DNA of 64,000 nucleotides from Mesorhizobium sp. M4B.F.Ca.ET.058.02.1.1 (GTDB lineage: Bacteria > Pseudomonadota > Alphaproteobacteria > Rhizobiales > Rhizobiaceae): positions 1,736,001-1,800,000 of the forward strand of contig NZ_CP034450.1 of NCBI RefSeq assembly GCF_003952505.1, read 5' to 3'. The notes beneath the pieces are model-generated. The model did no database searches and was not told where the DNA came from. It saw nothing but the letters and a program-made list of their open reading frames with translations. The translations under genes and the position numbers were made by a program. Numbering within the stretch: the stretch's first letter is position 1; each line of letters opens with the position of its first letter. Of this stretch, positions 1 through 7,138 are shown in pieces.

Positions 1-105
1 GCGACGGCGCGCACTGGCCATCGCCCCTGCGATGCGGAAACGCCACGGGGTAGGACGGAATTGTCAGGCTCACAGGCGCCGCCGATAGCGGCGCAGCGTG
101 GTTGT

Positions 106-360
106 TCAGCCCTTGCCGGCCTTCGACTTAGCGGCCTTCGGCTTGGCGGCGGCAGGCTTTGCCGTCTTGGCGGCGGCGGCTTTAGCTGGCTTGGCGGCAC
201 CCTTCTTCGGCGCGGCCTTCGCTTTCGGCTTGGCGGCCTCGCCATCGATCTCGGCCGTGGCTTGGTCCCAATGCTGAATATCCGAGCCTTCGGGCCTGCC
301 TGCCTGTTCCCAGATCGCGTGTGCCCGCTGGCGGATGCGTTCCTGCCTGTCGTCCGTCAC
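106..360 (-). CDS. DUF2934 protein with Lys/Ala-rich histone H1-like tail
   Basis: 84 residues. The first 40 match the DUF2934 pattern of a short helical segment (RIRQRAHAIWEQAGRPEG followed by HWDQATAEI). Residues 45-84 are almost entirely Lys, Ala and Pro in repeated AAKPK/KAAK blocks, resembling histone H1 or AlgP tails, so the tail could bind nucleic acid. The start is GTG at 360, preceded by a clear GGAGG about 5 bases upstream. A second DUF2934 gene at 49827-50150 lacks the basic tail. The function of DUF2934 is unknown; the DNA-binding idea is inference from composition only. Confidence 0.85.
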   Translation of the reverse strand: MTDDRQERIRQRAHAIWEQAGRPEGSDIQHWDQATAEIDGEAAKPKAKAAPKKGAAKPAKAAAAKTAKPAAAKPKAAKSKAGKG

Positions 361-457
361 TGTCGCCTCCGTGGTTGTCCAAATTCCGGGAAAACATTAG
401 CCGAAATTTCGGCGGACGTCTTGGGTGGCGAGTGGGCAACCGGGACTTGCGGCGGGT

Positions 458-667
458 TTATTGCGCCAACACCGCCACGCCCAGCAGCGCCGCCTTCTTG
501 GTGATCAGGCCGGCGAGATCGGCATCCGATCGCTCGGTGCCGGTGCGCCGGCGCAATTCGTCGATCGCATCCTTCATCGAGATCAAGCCGGCGCCCCGCT
601 CGGCCAACAGCTTGTCGCAACACGCCGCCACATTGGCGGAGTTGGGGGTCTCGACATGCGGTAACAT
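458..667 (-). CDS. small hypothetical protein
   Basis: 69 residues, soluble, mostly helical, with a central ISMKDAIDELRRRTGTERSD segment and a hydrophobic C-terminus. ATG at 667 has an AGGA ribosome site about 8 bases upstream. It lies on the same strand as the DUF2934 gene at 106-360, about 100 bases from it, so the two may be co-transcribed. I do not recognise the family and assign no function. Confidence 0.55.
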   Translation of the reverse strand: MLPHVETPNSANVAACCDKLLAERGAGLISMKDAIDELRRRTGTERSDADLAGLITKKAALLGVAVLAQ

Positions 668-701
668 GGAAGTCGTCCTTTCCCACCCCTGAACCCTTCG
701 C

Positions 702-725
702 CCGCCGCCTCCGCGGAGGCGGCGG
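702..725. repeat. perfect 24-bp GC palindrome
   Basis: CCGCCGCCTCCG is followed directly by its reverse complement. It lies between the DUF1236-like gene (stop at 757) and the start of the 69-residue gene. No T tract follows on either strand, so it is not a classical terminator, though the cruciform or hairpin could pause RNA polymerase. Confidence 0.6.
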
Positions 726-756
726 TGTCGTCATGCGTCAGCCGGCGATCCGGCCG

Positions 757-1056
757 TCAATTGAGGACCTCGACGACCCTGCGCGTGCTGGGATCGACCA
801 GCACGGTGCGGCCGTCGACGACCACGTAACGATATTGGACGTCGGGCACCTCGCGCAATTCGACCGTGTCCGGCAGAGTCGAGCCAACATTGAGCTCGAG
901 GCCGAGAAGGTTGATCGAAGCAAGCGGGTGCTTGTGGACGTATTCGCGGACGACGGTGCGCTGCTCGGGCGTCACGATTATCTGGTCCGCGACCGCCGCG
1001 CCGATGCCGGCAATCATGGCCAGACCAGCGACAGCAGGAATGAGGGTAATTTTCAT
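757..1056 (-). CDS. DUF1236-like exported protein
   Basis: 99 residues. A signal peptide at 1-23 ends AAVADQ. It is followed by a segment PEQRTVVREYVHKHPLA and a C-terminal module PDVQYRYVVVDGRTVLVDP shared with the proteins at 2912-3211 and 3413-4132. The family is common in rhizobia and related bacteria and is predicted periplasmic; its role is unknown. The start is ATG 1056 because it opens the signal peptide and has AGGAGG about 6 bases upstream; a longer upstream open frame has no comparable start. It is the first of three related genes within 3.4 kb. Confidence 0.88.
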   Translation of the reverse strand: MKITLIPAVAGLAMIAGIGAAVADQIIVTPEQRTVVREYVHKHPLASINLLGLELNVGSTLPDTVELREVPDVQYRYVVVDGRTVLVDPSTRRVVEVLN

Positions 1057-1261
1057 CTCTGCCTCCTGTTGGTTTGTTTGTGAGCGTCGCCCCGCCTCCG
1101 CGGCATGCGGAAGCATTGAAGAGTTCGAAATGGCGGGCTCTCCGAAGCAAAACGCTGCCGCAAGGCTGTTGTTCCGCCAGCGGGCACGAATTGATCCACG
1201 CCGGAACCCTGCCGCCCTGCCCCGCATTGAAGGCGAATAGTCAATCCAAGCGGAGGCGCCA

Positions 1262-1591
1262 ATGATTGAAGACATGCCATTCGACCCGCCGATCGCCATC
1301 GCCGTTGGTGCCGGCTTCAGGCGCGACATCGCTTCGTTGGCGCAGATGCAGAACTTCCTCAAGGAATGGCCGCTGGCCGCGGGCGACACGCTCCACGCCA
1401 AGGCGCTCAGCGCCTGCGAGGCGGCACGAGCCGGAGATGCGACCCCGGCGCAGACACGGCGCGCCTTCATGGCTTTCGCCAAGGCTGCCGGCATCGGCTG
1501 GACGGGCATCGACCCGGTGACGACGCTGCGCCGGGCCAAGGTCAGGACGATGCGCGCGGCGCGCGCCGGCCGCGAGCGTCACCCGCGCTGA
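1262..1591 (+). CDS. DUF982-like protein
   Basis: 109 residues. The central part shows the family pattern: a conserved WP (FLKEWPLAAGD), then A...C..A..G (AKALSACEAARAG), then a QTRRAFMAFAKAAGI helix. DUF982 proteins are small cytoplasmic proteins found mainly in Rhizobiales, with unknown role. ATG 1262 follows a GGAGG ribosome site 6 bases upstream. The C-terminal 25 residues are Arg/Ala-rich and outside the conserved core. It is transcribed divergently from the DUF1236-like gene at 757-1056. Confidence 0.75.
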   Translation: MIEDMPFDPPIAIAVGAGFRRDIASLAQMQNFLKEWPLAAGDTLHAKALSACEAARAGDATPAQTRRAFMAFAKAAGIGWTGIDPVTTLRRAKVRTMRAARAGRERHPR

Positions 1592-1604
1592 CAAGGGCTC
1601 CACC

Positions 1605-1919
1605 CTATTGCTTCGGCTGCTGCGGCGGCAACTCGCCGGGCCTGATTATCGGCGTGTTGCCTTGCTCGGGCGCCGGCTGGGCCATGCCCTGGTCGCCGCT
1701 CGGCGGCGGCTGCAGCACGCCGCCGCAAGGCTTGAGCTTGCCGGTCAGGCCACCGCCGGTGTCGGCGGCCGGCTTCTGGTCGGTAGTGCCCGGTATTTGC
1801 GGCTCGGCCTGGCAGGGGCCGGCGGGCACCTGCGTCTGGTCGTTGTCGTCCTGCGCGGCCGCCGGACCGGCCAGCGCCATGACCAGAAGCGCGCATGGCG
1901 CAAAGGCGAAAGGTCTCAT
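1605..1919 (-). CDS. proline/glutamine-rich exported protein
   Basis: 104 residues. A signal peptide spans 1-22, ending AGPAAAQ. The mature part is low complexity, rich in Pro, Gln and Gly, with two cysteines (GPCQAEP and LKPCGG) that could form a disulfide in the periplasm. ATG 1919 is preceded by AAAGGAG. It converges on the DUF982-like gene. No family recognised. Confidence 0.65.
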   Translation of the reverse strand: MRPFAFAPCALLVMALAGPAAAQDDNDQTQVPAGPCQAEPQIPGTTDQKPAADTGGGLTGKLKPCGGVLQPPPSGDQGMAQPAPEQGNTPIIRPGELPPQQPKQ

Positions 1920-2077
1920 GGTCTGGCTCCTTTCCTTGTCCGGGAAAGAACGCCGGCGCCGATTGGTTCCGTGGCGCGCTGCCGGCGCCCCCTCCGGCGC
2001 GGCTTCGCGGGAACCGGCGGCCAGGGCCGCGAGTTCAAATCCTGGAGAGTTTCAATGGCGAGCCACAGGAGGCAGTC

Positions 2078-2401
2078 ATGGGACCGCGCAAGAAACCGAG
2101 CGACGAGGTCGAGCCGTCAACGGCCGACGACAAGGCCCAGGTGCCAAACGACGAGGTAGAGGTGCCCTCGCCCAGCCAGCAGGATTGGGACGCGATCAAG
2201 GGCGCCAGGATCCTGCCGGACGGCGGCCTACCGCAAGAGGAAGTGCCGGGAACCACCGGCATCGAGAAGGAGGGCGCCCTGCCGGAAGAGGACGATGACA
2301 ATCCCTACCAGGAGAGCGACGAGGCGTTGCCAGACGATGCCGAGGAAGCGGCCATCGCGCGCGATCCGGCAAGACGCGGTGGACCTTTCGACGAGGTATG
2401 A
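2078..2401 (+). CDS. acidic hypothetical protein
   Basis: 107 residues, strongly acidic (many Glu/Asp, for example LPEEDDDNPYQESDEALPDD) and probably largely disordered; no signal peptide or membrane segment. ATG 2078 was chosen because AGGAGG lies about 6 bases upstream; the frame is open further upstream without a better start. It carries the repeated theme 'ILPDGGLPQEEVPGTTG...EGALPEE'. The function is unknown. Confidence 0.65.
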   Translation: MGPRKKPSDEVEPSTADDKAQVPNDEVEVPSPSQQDWDAIKGARILPDGGLPQEEVPGTTGIEKEGALPEEDDDNPYQESDEALPDDAEEAAIARDPARRGGPFDEV

Positions 2402-2491
2402 GGCCGCGCCTGACAGACGCGCGCCTCCACCCGCGCGGGCGGGGTGCGGATATGCTGGAATGATGGCTTGACGCCGCGCGGCCGGCGGCAC

Positions 2492-2713
2492 TCAGTTCGG
2501 CGCGCTGTCGCCCACCGTCTCGGCGACGAAGGAGGCCGCGATCAGGTCGTCGGCGTCGATGCGTAGGGAGCCATCGGCGCCCCCCATGATGGCCACGACC
2601 TTCTGGAAGGTCTTCATCTCATGTTCGGTGATGCTGGCGATCCGCATCCTGGCCCTGAGGTCGGCGACACGCATCCCCAATGCCGGGGACGTTCCGATTT
2701 CGCGTTTCGACAT
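2492..2713 (-). CDS. small hypothetical protein
   Basis: 73 residues, predicted helical and cytoplasmic, beginning MSKREIGTSPALGMRVADLR. ATG 2713 has a GGGAG about 13 bases upstream, so the start is only fairly supported. An upstream extension in frame (to 2854) has poorer composition and no ribosome site. The function is unknown. Confidence 0.55.
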   Translation of the reverse strand: MSKREIGTSPALGMRVADLRARMRIASITEHEMKTFQKVVAIMGGADGSLRIDADDLIAASFVAETVGDSAPN

Positions 2714-2854
2714 GGTGAATATGCTCCCTACCCCGCCCGGTCCTTTTTGCCGCCCGCCCGATTCGCCGCCGCCAGTCTGCCCATTAATGAGGCAGCACGA
2801 AGTCAGACGCGGCAACGCGTGGCGCGATGGAAGGTTCCTGCCTGGGATGGTCAC

Positions 2855-2889
2855 GAAATAATACCGGGGCGGCTCGCCCTCCGCCCCGG
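2855..2889 (-). terminator. intrinsic terminator of the DUF1236-like gene at 2912
   Basis: A 9-bp GC stem, CCGGGGCGG / CCGCCCCGG (2864-2889), with an 8-base loop, is followed on the minus strand by TATTATTTCG. It lies 22 bases beyond the stop at 2912. Confidence 0.7.
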
Positions 2890-2911
2890 CAAGTACCGGC
2901 TGTCTTTGCGG

Positions 2912-3211
2912 TCACTGGATGATCTTCACGACCTTGCGGGTGCCCGGATCGACAAGCACGGTCTGGTTGTCGACGACAACGTAACGGTACTTCACGTTGG
3001 GAACTTCGCGCAGTTCGACCGTGTCGGGAAGTGCCGTGCCGACATTGAGTTCAACGCCGGGAAGCGTCACCGAGGCCAAAGGCTGCTTGTGCACATACTC
3101 GCGGATGATGGTCTCCTGCTGGGGCTCGATGATGACGTCCTGGGCGGACGCGGCACCCATGCCGGCGAGCAGCAGCAAGCCCGCGGCGGCCGTCTTAAAA
3201 TGCAGTCTCAT
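2912..3211 (-). CDS. DUF1236-like exported protein (paralog)
   Basis: 99 residues, the same length as the 757-1056 protein and clearly paralogous: signal peptide 1-23 (ending AASAQ), then IIREYVHKQPLA, ELNVGTALPDTVELREVP and KYRYVVVDNQTVLVDPGTRK. Predicted periplasmic, role unknown. The two proteins differ mainly in the signal peptide and linker, which suggests an old duplication. It is divergent from the third family member at 3413, about 200 bases away. A terminator follows the gene. Confidence 0.88.
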   Translation of the reverse strand: MRLHFKTAAAGLLLLAGMGAASAQDVIIEPQQETIIREYVHKQPLASVTLPGVELNVGTALPDTVELREVPNVKYRYVVVDNQTVLVDPGTRKVVKIIQ

Positions 3212-3412
3212 GATCTTCTCCTGTCTTGACCGGCGACCTCTTCCGCCACGCGAATGATGCCGTTCGCAGCCGGGCCACCTCGGTCGTTAACGTCACCGCA
3301 TAGGGCTTGTTCCGGCAATTTTTCGACTTTGAACCGAGGCGATTTGCTTCGGAACAAAGGCTGCGAGTCGAGGTTAACCGAACGAAGGGACAACACTTCG
3401 AGGAGAGTTTCC

Positions 3413-4132
3413 ATGAGACATATTCTGATCACCAGCATGCTCGCGCTCGGTGTCGGCTGCGGCGCCGCGATGGCCCAGGCACAGGCGCCGGCCGAGGTCC
3501 AGCCTGGCGGTGACGCCAGCTGCGCGGCCGGCGCTGCCGACTGCCAGAAGGGCGGCAAGGCGGGTGAGCAGGCCCAGGGCAAGGCCAAGATGAAGACCGA
3601 TGATCAGGCGCAGGGCAAGGCCGGCGCCACCACCGAGGAGCAGGCCCAGGGCAAGCCGAAGGTGAAGACCGACGAGCAGGCGCAGGGCAAGGCTGGCGCC
3701 ACCACCGAGGAGCAGGCCCAGGGCAAGCCGAAGGTGAAGACCGACGAGCAGGCGCAGGGCAAGGCCGGCACAACGACCGAGCAGAAGGCCCAGGGCACAA
3801 GTGGCACGACGACTGAGCAGAACGCCCAGGGCACGACCTCGACCCAGACCGACCAGGGCTCGACCGCATCGATCACCAATGTGACCGTCGAGCAGAAGAC
3901 CGAGATCACCAATGTGATCCGCGAGACGAAAATCTCGCCGGTCGCGAGCGTCGATTTCGACATCTCCGTCGGCGTCGAGGTGCCGCGGCACAAGGTGCGA
4001 CTGCACCGCCTGCCGCCGCGCATCGTCAAGATCGTTCCGGCCTACGAAACCTATGAATATTTCGTGCTGGCCGATGGCAGGATCGTCATCGTCGATCCGG
4101 ACACGCTGAAGATCGTCATCATCCTGACCTGA
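3413..4132 (+). CDS. DUF1236-like exported protein with Gln/Gly/Lys repeats
   Basis: 239 residues. A signal peptide at 1-23 ends AMAQAQA. Residues about 45-160 form a hydrophilic repeat region of EQAQGK units (KAGATTEEQAQGKPKVKTD repeated). A DUF1236-like module follows at about 160-239 with TNVIRETKISPVASVDF and YEYFVLADGRIVIVDPDTLK. ATG 3413 begins the signal peptide, with GAGGAG about 10 bases upstream. The repeat region may span part of the cell wall or bind polymer, but that is inference. The repeat tract contains a near-perfect 72-bp tandem duplication. Confidence 0.85.
   Translation: MRHILITSMLALGVGCGAAMAQAQAPAEVQPGGDASCAAGAADCQKGGKAGEQAQGKAKMKTDDQAQGKAGATTEEQAQGKPKVKTDEQAQGKAGATTEEQAQGKPKVKTDEQAQGKAGTTTEQKAQGTSGTTTEQNAQGTTSTQTDQGSTASITNVTVEQKTEITNVIRETKISPVASVDFDISVGVEVPRHKVRLHRLPPRIVKIVPAYETYEYFVLADGRIVIVDPDTLKIVIILT
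3606..3749 (+). repeat. two 72-bp tandem repeats within the exported protein gene
   Basis: Positions 3606-3677 and 3678-3749 are nearly identical 72-mers that differ at one position (GGCC against GGCT near the start). Each encodes 24 residues around EEQAQGKPKVKTDEQ. A third partial copy starts at 3750 and decays. Such repeats are prone to copy-number change. Confidence 0.9.
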
Positions 4133-4149
4133 CGTTCACGAGCGTCACC

Positions 4150-4190
4150 AGGCCCGCCGCGCCGCATGGCATGGCGGGCCTCTCTCGTTC
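4150..4190 (+). terminator. probable terminator after the DUF1236 repeat gene
   Basis: A 9-bp stem, AGGCCCGCC (4150-4158) / GGCGGGCCT (4173-4181), with a 14-base loop, starts 17 bases past the stop at 4132. It is followed by a pyrimidine-rich CTCTCGTTC rather than a clean T run, so termination may be partial. Confidence 0.5.
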
Positions 4191-4304
4191 GCGATCCAAA
4201 ACAAACCGGAAAAAGGCCGCGGCCGGCGCGACGTTAATCCGACGGCAATCCTTTCATATTAGCGTGGCCGCATATTCCGGGGATTGCTGAGGGGTCAGCG
4301 GCCG

Positions 4305-5306
4305 ATGGCGATGGTATCACGTGGCGCGGCTGGCGCGTTGAAAGCAGACGTGCCGGCAAGCCGGGGCACGGCGGGCCTCGCCGAGGCGATCGGCCGGATG
4401 GCGCAGCTGATCGAGCATTCGCGGGAGCGGATCCGGCTGCTCGAGGCGGTGATCGAGAATTTCCCCGGCGGCGTCTCGCTGTTCGACCAGGATCTCAACA
4501 TGGTCATCTGCAACCAGCGGCAGCGGACCCTGCTCGACTATCCGGACGAGCTCTTCGCCAATGGCTATCCGTCGATGGAGATGCTGTTTCGCTTCAACGC
4601 CGAGCGTGGCGAGTACGGGCCGGGCGAAGTCGAACTGCACGTCGCGCGCCGGCTGGCGCTGGTCAGGCAGCGCGAGGCGCATGTCTATGAACGGACCCGC
4701 CCTAACGGAACCGTCGTCGAGGTGCGCGGCATGCCGATCGAGGGCGGCGGCTTCGTCACCACTTATTTCGACGTCACAGAGCAGCGCCGCGACCAGGCGA
4801 CGATCGCCCACATGGCGCATCACGACGCGCTGACCGACCTGCCCAACCGCATGCTGTTTTCCGATCGGCTGCAGAGCGCGGTGGCGCTTGCCAGGCGCGG
4901 CGCGCTGATGGCCGTGCATTATCTCGACCTCGACAAGTTCAAGCCGGTCAATGACGGCTTCGGCCACAAGGCCGGCGACAGGCTGCTGATCGACGCGGCC
5001 ACCCGGTTGCGCGGCGCGGTGCGCGACCACGACACGGTGGCGCGGCTCGGCGGCGACGAATTCGCCATCGTCCAGACAGGCATTGCCGCAAAGGGCGACG
5101 CGGCAGCGCTTGCCTCGCGCATCATCGATCGCTTCCGGGAACCCTTCACGGTGGCCGGCAAGCCGCACGTCCTCGGGCTCAGCGTCGGCATCGCGCTAGG
5201 GCCTGGCGATGGCGTGAGCTCCGACGAGCTGCTGCAGAAGGCCGATATGGCGCTCTACCGCAGCAAGTCCGGCGGACGCGGGAAATTCCACTTCTTCGAG
5301 GCTTGA
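4305..5306 (+). CDS. PAS-GGDEF diguanylate cyclase
   Basis: 333 residues. A short coiled N-terminus is followed by a PAS-like domain at about 40-155 (ENFPGGVSLFDQDLNMVICN ... FDVTEQRR) and a GGDEF domain at about 170-330 with the intact RLGGDEFAI active site. The start of the domain, HDALTDLPNR, is typical. It should make cyclic di-GMP from GTP, which in rhizobia usually shifts cells toward adhesion and polysaccharide production. No membrane segment is visible, so it is cytoplasmic with an unknown PAS ligand. There is no EAL domain. ATG 4305 was chosen for the GAGGGG 12 bases upstream; a TTG at 4284 is an alternative. Confidence 0.93.
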   Translation: MAMVSRGAAGALKADVPASRGTAGLAEAIGRMAQLIEHSRERIRLLEAVIENFPGGVSLFDQDLNMVICNQRQRTLLDYPDELFANGYPSMEMLFRFNAERGEYGPGEVELHVARRLALVRQREAHVYERTRPNGTVVEVRGMPIEGGGFVTTYFDVTEQRRDQATIAHMAHHDALTDLPNRMLFSDRLQSAVALARRGALMAVHYLDLDKFKPVNDGFGHKAGDRLLIDAATRLRGAVRDHDTVARLGGDEFAIVQTGIAAKGDAAALASRIIDRFREPFTVAGKPHVLGLSVGIALGPGDGVSSDELLQKADMALYRSKSGGRGKFHFFEA

Positions 5307-5544
5307 AAAGCGGGGCGCGTTTCGACGGCAAAACAGGCTTCCCCAAACATTCGCAAATGCTAATATGGCTGTGCGCGGGGACAACACCCAATCTTCGCGT
5401 GGGAGCGTCGGCGGAGTCTCCATAGAGCTGCCTCGGCCGGCGCTCCGTCTCGCGTGCCGCCTCGCAGGCACGATCTCGTCGGGAGAAACAACGGCCGCGG
5501 CGGAGACGCTTCCGCACGCCCCCCGACCGCAATGGGAGGAAATC

Positions 5545-5841
5545 ATGTCGCATTACGTCATACTCGTGAACTTCACCGAGCAGGGCGCCAAATCCATCAA
5601 GGATACGGTGAAACGGGCGGAGGCATTCAAGGCGATGGCCGCCGACAGCGGAGTGAAGGTGAACTCGCTACTGTGGACGCTCGGCCAGCACGACGTGGTG
5701 GCGACCGTCGAAGCCAATGACGACATAGCCGCCACCGCCCTCAGCCTCTCCGTGGCATCGCTCGGCAATGTGCGCACCCAGACGCTGAAGGCCTTCGACG
5801 CCGCCGACATGGCGAAGATCCTCGGCAAGATGGCCGTCTGA
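5545..5841 (+). CDS. GYD domain protein
   Basis: 98 residues matching the GYD family from end to end: MSHYVILVNFTEQGAKSIKD, then LWTLGQHDVVATVEA and a C-terminal helix TLKAFDAADM. Members are small ferredoxin-fold alpha/beta proteins of unknown role, often abundant in rhizobia. ATG 5545 follows GGGAGGA 5 bases upstream. It is a single gene; the 280 bases downstream hold no coding signal that I can support. Confidence 0.9.
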   Translation: MSHYVILVNFTEQGAKSIKDTVKRAEAFKAMAADSGVKVNSLLWTLGQHDVVATVEANDDIAATALSLSVASLGNVRTQTLKAFDAADMAKILGKMAV

Positions 5842-6122
5842 CGGCAAGCAGCCCGGCGCGAGGCGTCACGCCGGGCATGCCCGAGCCCCGGAGCTGCCGG
5901 CTCGCGTCAACCGCCGGTGGAAGAGGTCAAGACAACTCTTGCATGCAACACCGCAAGGCCCTAAGTCCTAAGACGTAGGTCGCAGATCACAAGCCGAAAG
6001 GCAGATGAGAGCGCGGCACTGGTGCCAACTTGCGACCATGCGTGAAAGGTGCAACGCTCTAATAGGGTAGAGACATGGGCGGGCATTCCGGGCGTTGCAG
6101 TCCGGAGCGTTCGATCGGGCAA

Positions 6123-6398
6123 ATGTATTTTCCGCAGTTCCTTGTGGGAATGTCGGTCACGCTTCTCGTGGTCCTTGGATGGACCTACGCGGAGACGGGA
6201 TCGCTTTGGCAATCGCTGGGCTGGGCCTTCGTCGCCGCTTTGCTGCTGCAGGTGGGCTATTTCGTCGCCGTGCTGGCGATCATCTACGGCCGCGGCTCTT
6301 CAGTCGCCAAGACCAGCGACAGTTCGCTTCCGGCCAAGATGCCTGGCCCCTTCAAGCGCGATGGCATCCTCTTCAGCCTGCTGTCGCGGCTGCTCTAG
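6123..6398 (+). CDS. ExoX-like exopolysaccharide production repressor
   Basis: 91 residues. The first 60 are two hydrophobic helices: MYFPQFLVGMSVTLLVVLGW, then a TGSLWQSLGWAFVAALLLQV segment ending VGYFVAVLAIIYGRG. This order (MYFP or MSFP start, TGSL, LLQVGYFxAVL) is that of small inner-membrane exopolysaccharide production repressors of rhizobia (the ExoX/Psi type), which lower EPS synthesis by acting on the priming glycosyltransferase. The tail is short and hydrophilic. The ATG at 6123 matches family starts but lacks a good ribosome site; ATG 6075 in the same frame is an alternative. A palindromic element follows at 6431. Confidence 0.72.
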   Translation: MYFPQFLVGMSVTLLVVLGWTYAETGSLWQSLGWAFVAALLLQVGYFVAVLAIIYGRGSSVAKTSDSSLPAKMPGPFKRDGILFSLLSRLL

Positions 6399-6430
6399 GC
6401 GCCCGGCGATTGGCGCGAGCCGAGGCGACA

Positions 6431-6458
6431 GCCAATCCCCCTTGTGAGGGAGATTGGC
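6431..6458. repeat. intergenic palindrome, GCCAATC...GATTGGC family
   Basis: A 28-base hairpin with arms GCCAATC and GATTGGC around CCCCT/AGGGA. Related copies lie at 12432-12457 and 54618-54648, each between genes. It sits in the 84-base gap between two convergent genes. Confidence 0.75.
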
Positions 6459-6482
6459 AACTCCGCCGTTGGCGTCAGTTCC

Positions 6483-6890
6483 TCAGCGAGGCGCCGACTG
6501 CAGGCCTGAGGCGGCCGGCACCGGTTCGGATGAGAACACCACCACGGCGAAAATCAGAATCGCGGCGGCGACGATCAGCGAGCCGCCGGCCACCACCGGC
6601 TCCAGTGCCGGATTGCCGTGCAGCAACAGGTAGAGCGCGGGCATCATGATCACCAGGCCGAGCGTGTAGAGGCCGTAGTGGATCATGGCGATGCGGCGGG
6701 CCGCCTTGGCCGGATTGAGCGCGTAATAGCCGCCGAACAGCGCCGACGTAACCCAGCCGAGAAGGTTGATGTGGGCGTGCGCGGGAAACGCGCCATGGTC
6801 GCCCGAGATGGCCATTTCCAGGCCGGCAACGACGCCCAGCATGAGAAACACGATGGCGGTCTTGAAGAAGAGTTCCGAAACCCGTGGCAT
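6483..6890 (-). CDS. small four-helix membrane protein, heme-copper oxidase subunit I-like
   Basis: 135 residues with four predicted membrane helices (about 10-28, 43-60, 70-90 and 98-118). The motif AHAHINLLGWVTSALFGGYY resembles the histidine-bearing helix of heme-copper oxidase subunit I and NorB/NnrS-type proteins, and short proteins like this are often annotated as cytochrome oxidase-like. It is far too short to be a complete oxidase subunit. It may bind heme or copper through the two His of HAHIN, but this is inference. ATG 6890 has GGGAGGA 6 bases upstream. Confidence 0.6.
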   Translation of the reverse strand: MPRVSELFFKTAIVFLMLGVVAGLEMAISGDHGAFPAHAHINLLGWVTSALFGGYYALNPAKAARRIAMIHYGLYTLGLVIMMPALYLLLHGNPALEPVVAGGSLIVAAAILIFAVVVFSSEPVPAASGLQSAPR

Positions 6891-7009
6891 GTTGTTGTCC
6901 TCCCAATGCCTTTTGATCCCCTATACGCTGGAGACTACATTGGGAGAGAAAGATTTGCCATGCCGAACATGGGCTTAGCGGTGGTTTTCCCCGTTGCGAT
7001 GAATGGAAG

Positions 7010-7138
7010 CGAATAGCGAACAGGGAGTAGCGAATAAGGACGAGCGAGTAGTGAGTAGCCAGCAGTGAATGGTCGGTGCCGCGGTATGCAGCACCCCCAT
7101 TTGCTATTGCTACTCCCTACTCACTCTTCCCTACTTAC
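7010..7138. repeat. degenerate 7-bp repeats forming an inverted pair
   Basis: The left part (about 7010-7070) is built of GNGAGTA/GCGAATA-type heptamers (AGCGAATAGC, GGGAGTAGCG, GAGTAGTGAGTAG). The right part (about 7100-7138) contains the complementary CTACTCCCTACTCACTC series. The two can pair. The tract ends where the minus-strand gene at 7139 stops. A shorter tract of similar style is at 32131-32206. Confidence 0.6.

Noticed and set aside
702..725. Terminator at the 24-bp palindrome
   Set aside because: No T tract on either side; recorded only as a palindrome.
1057..1539. N-terminal extension of the first DUF1236-like protein
   Set aside because: The extra 160 codons precede an intact signal peptide with an AGGAGG start at 1056, and they overlap the divergent DUF982-like gene.
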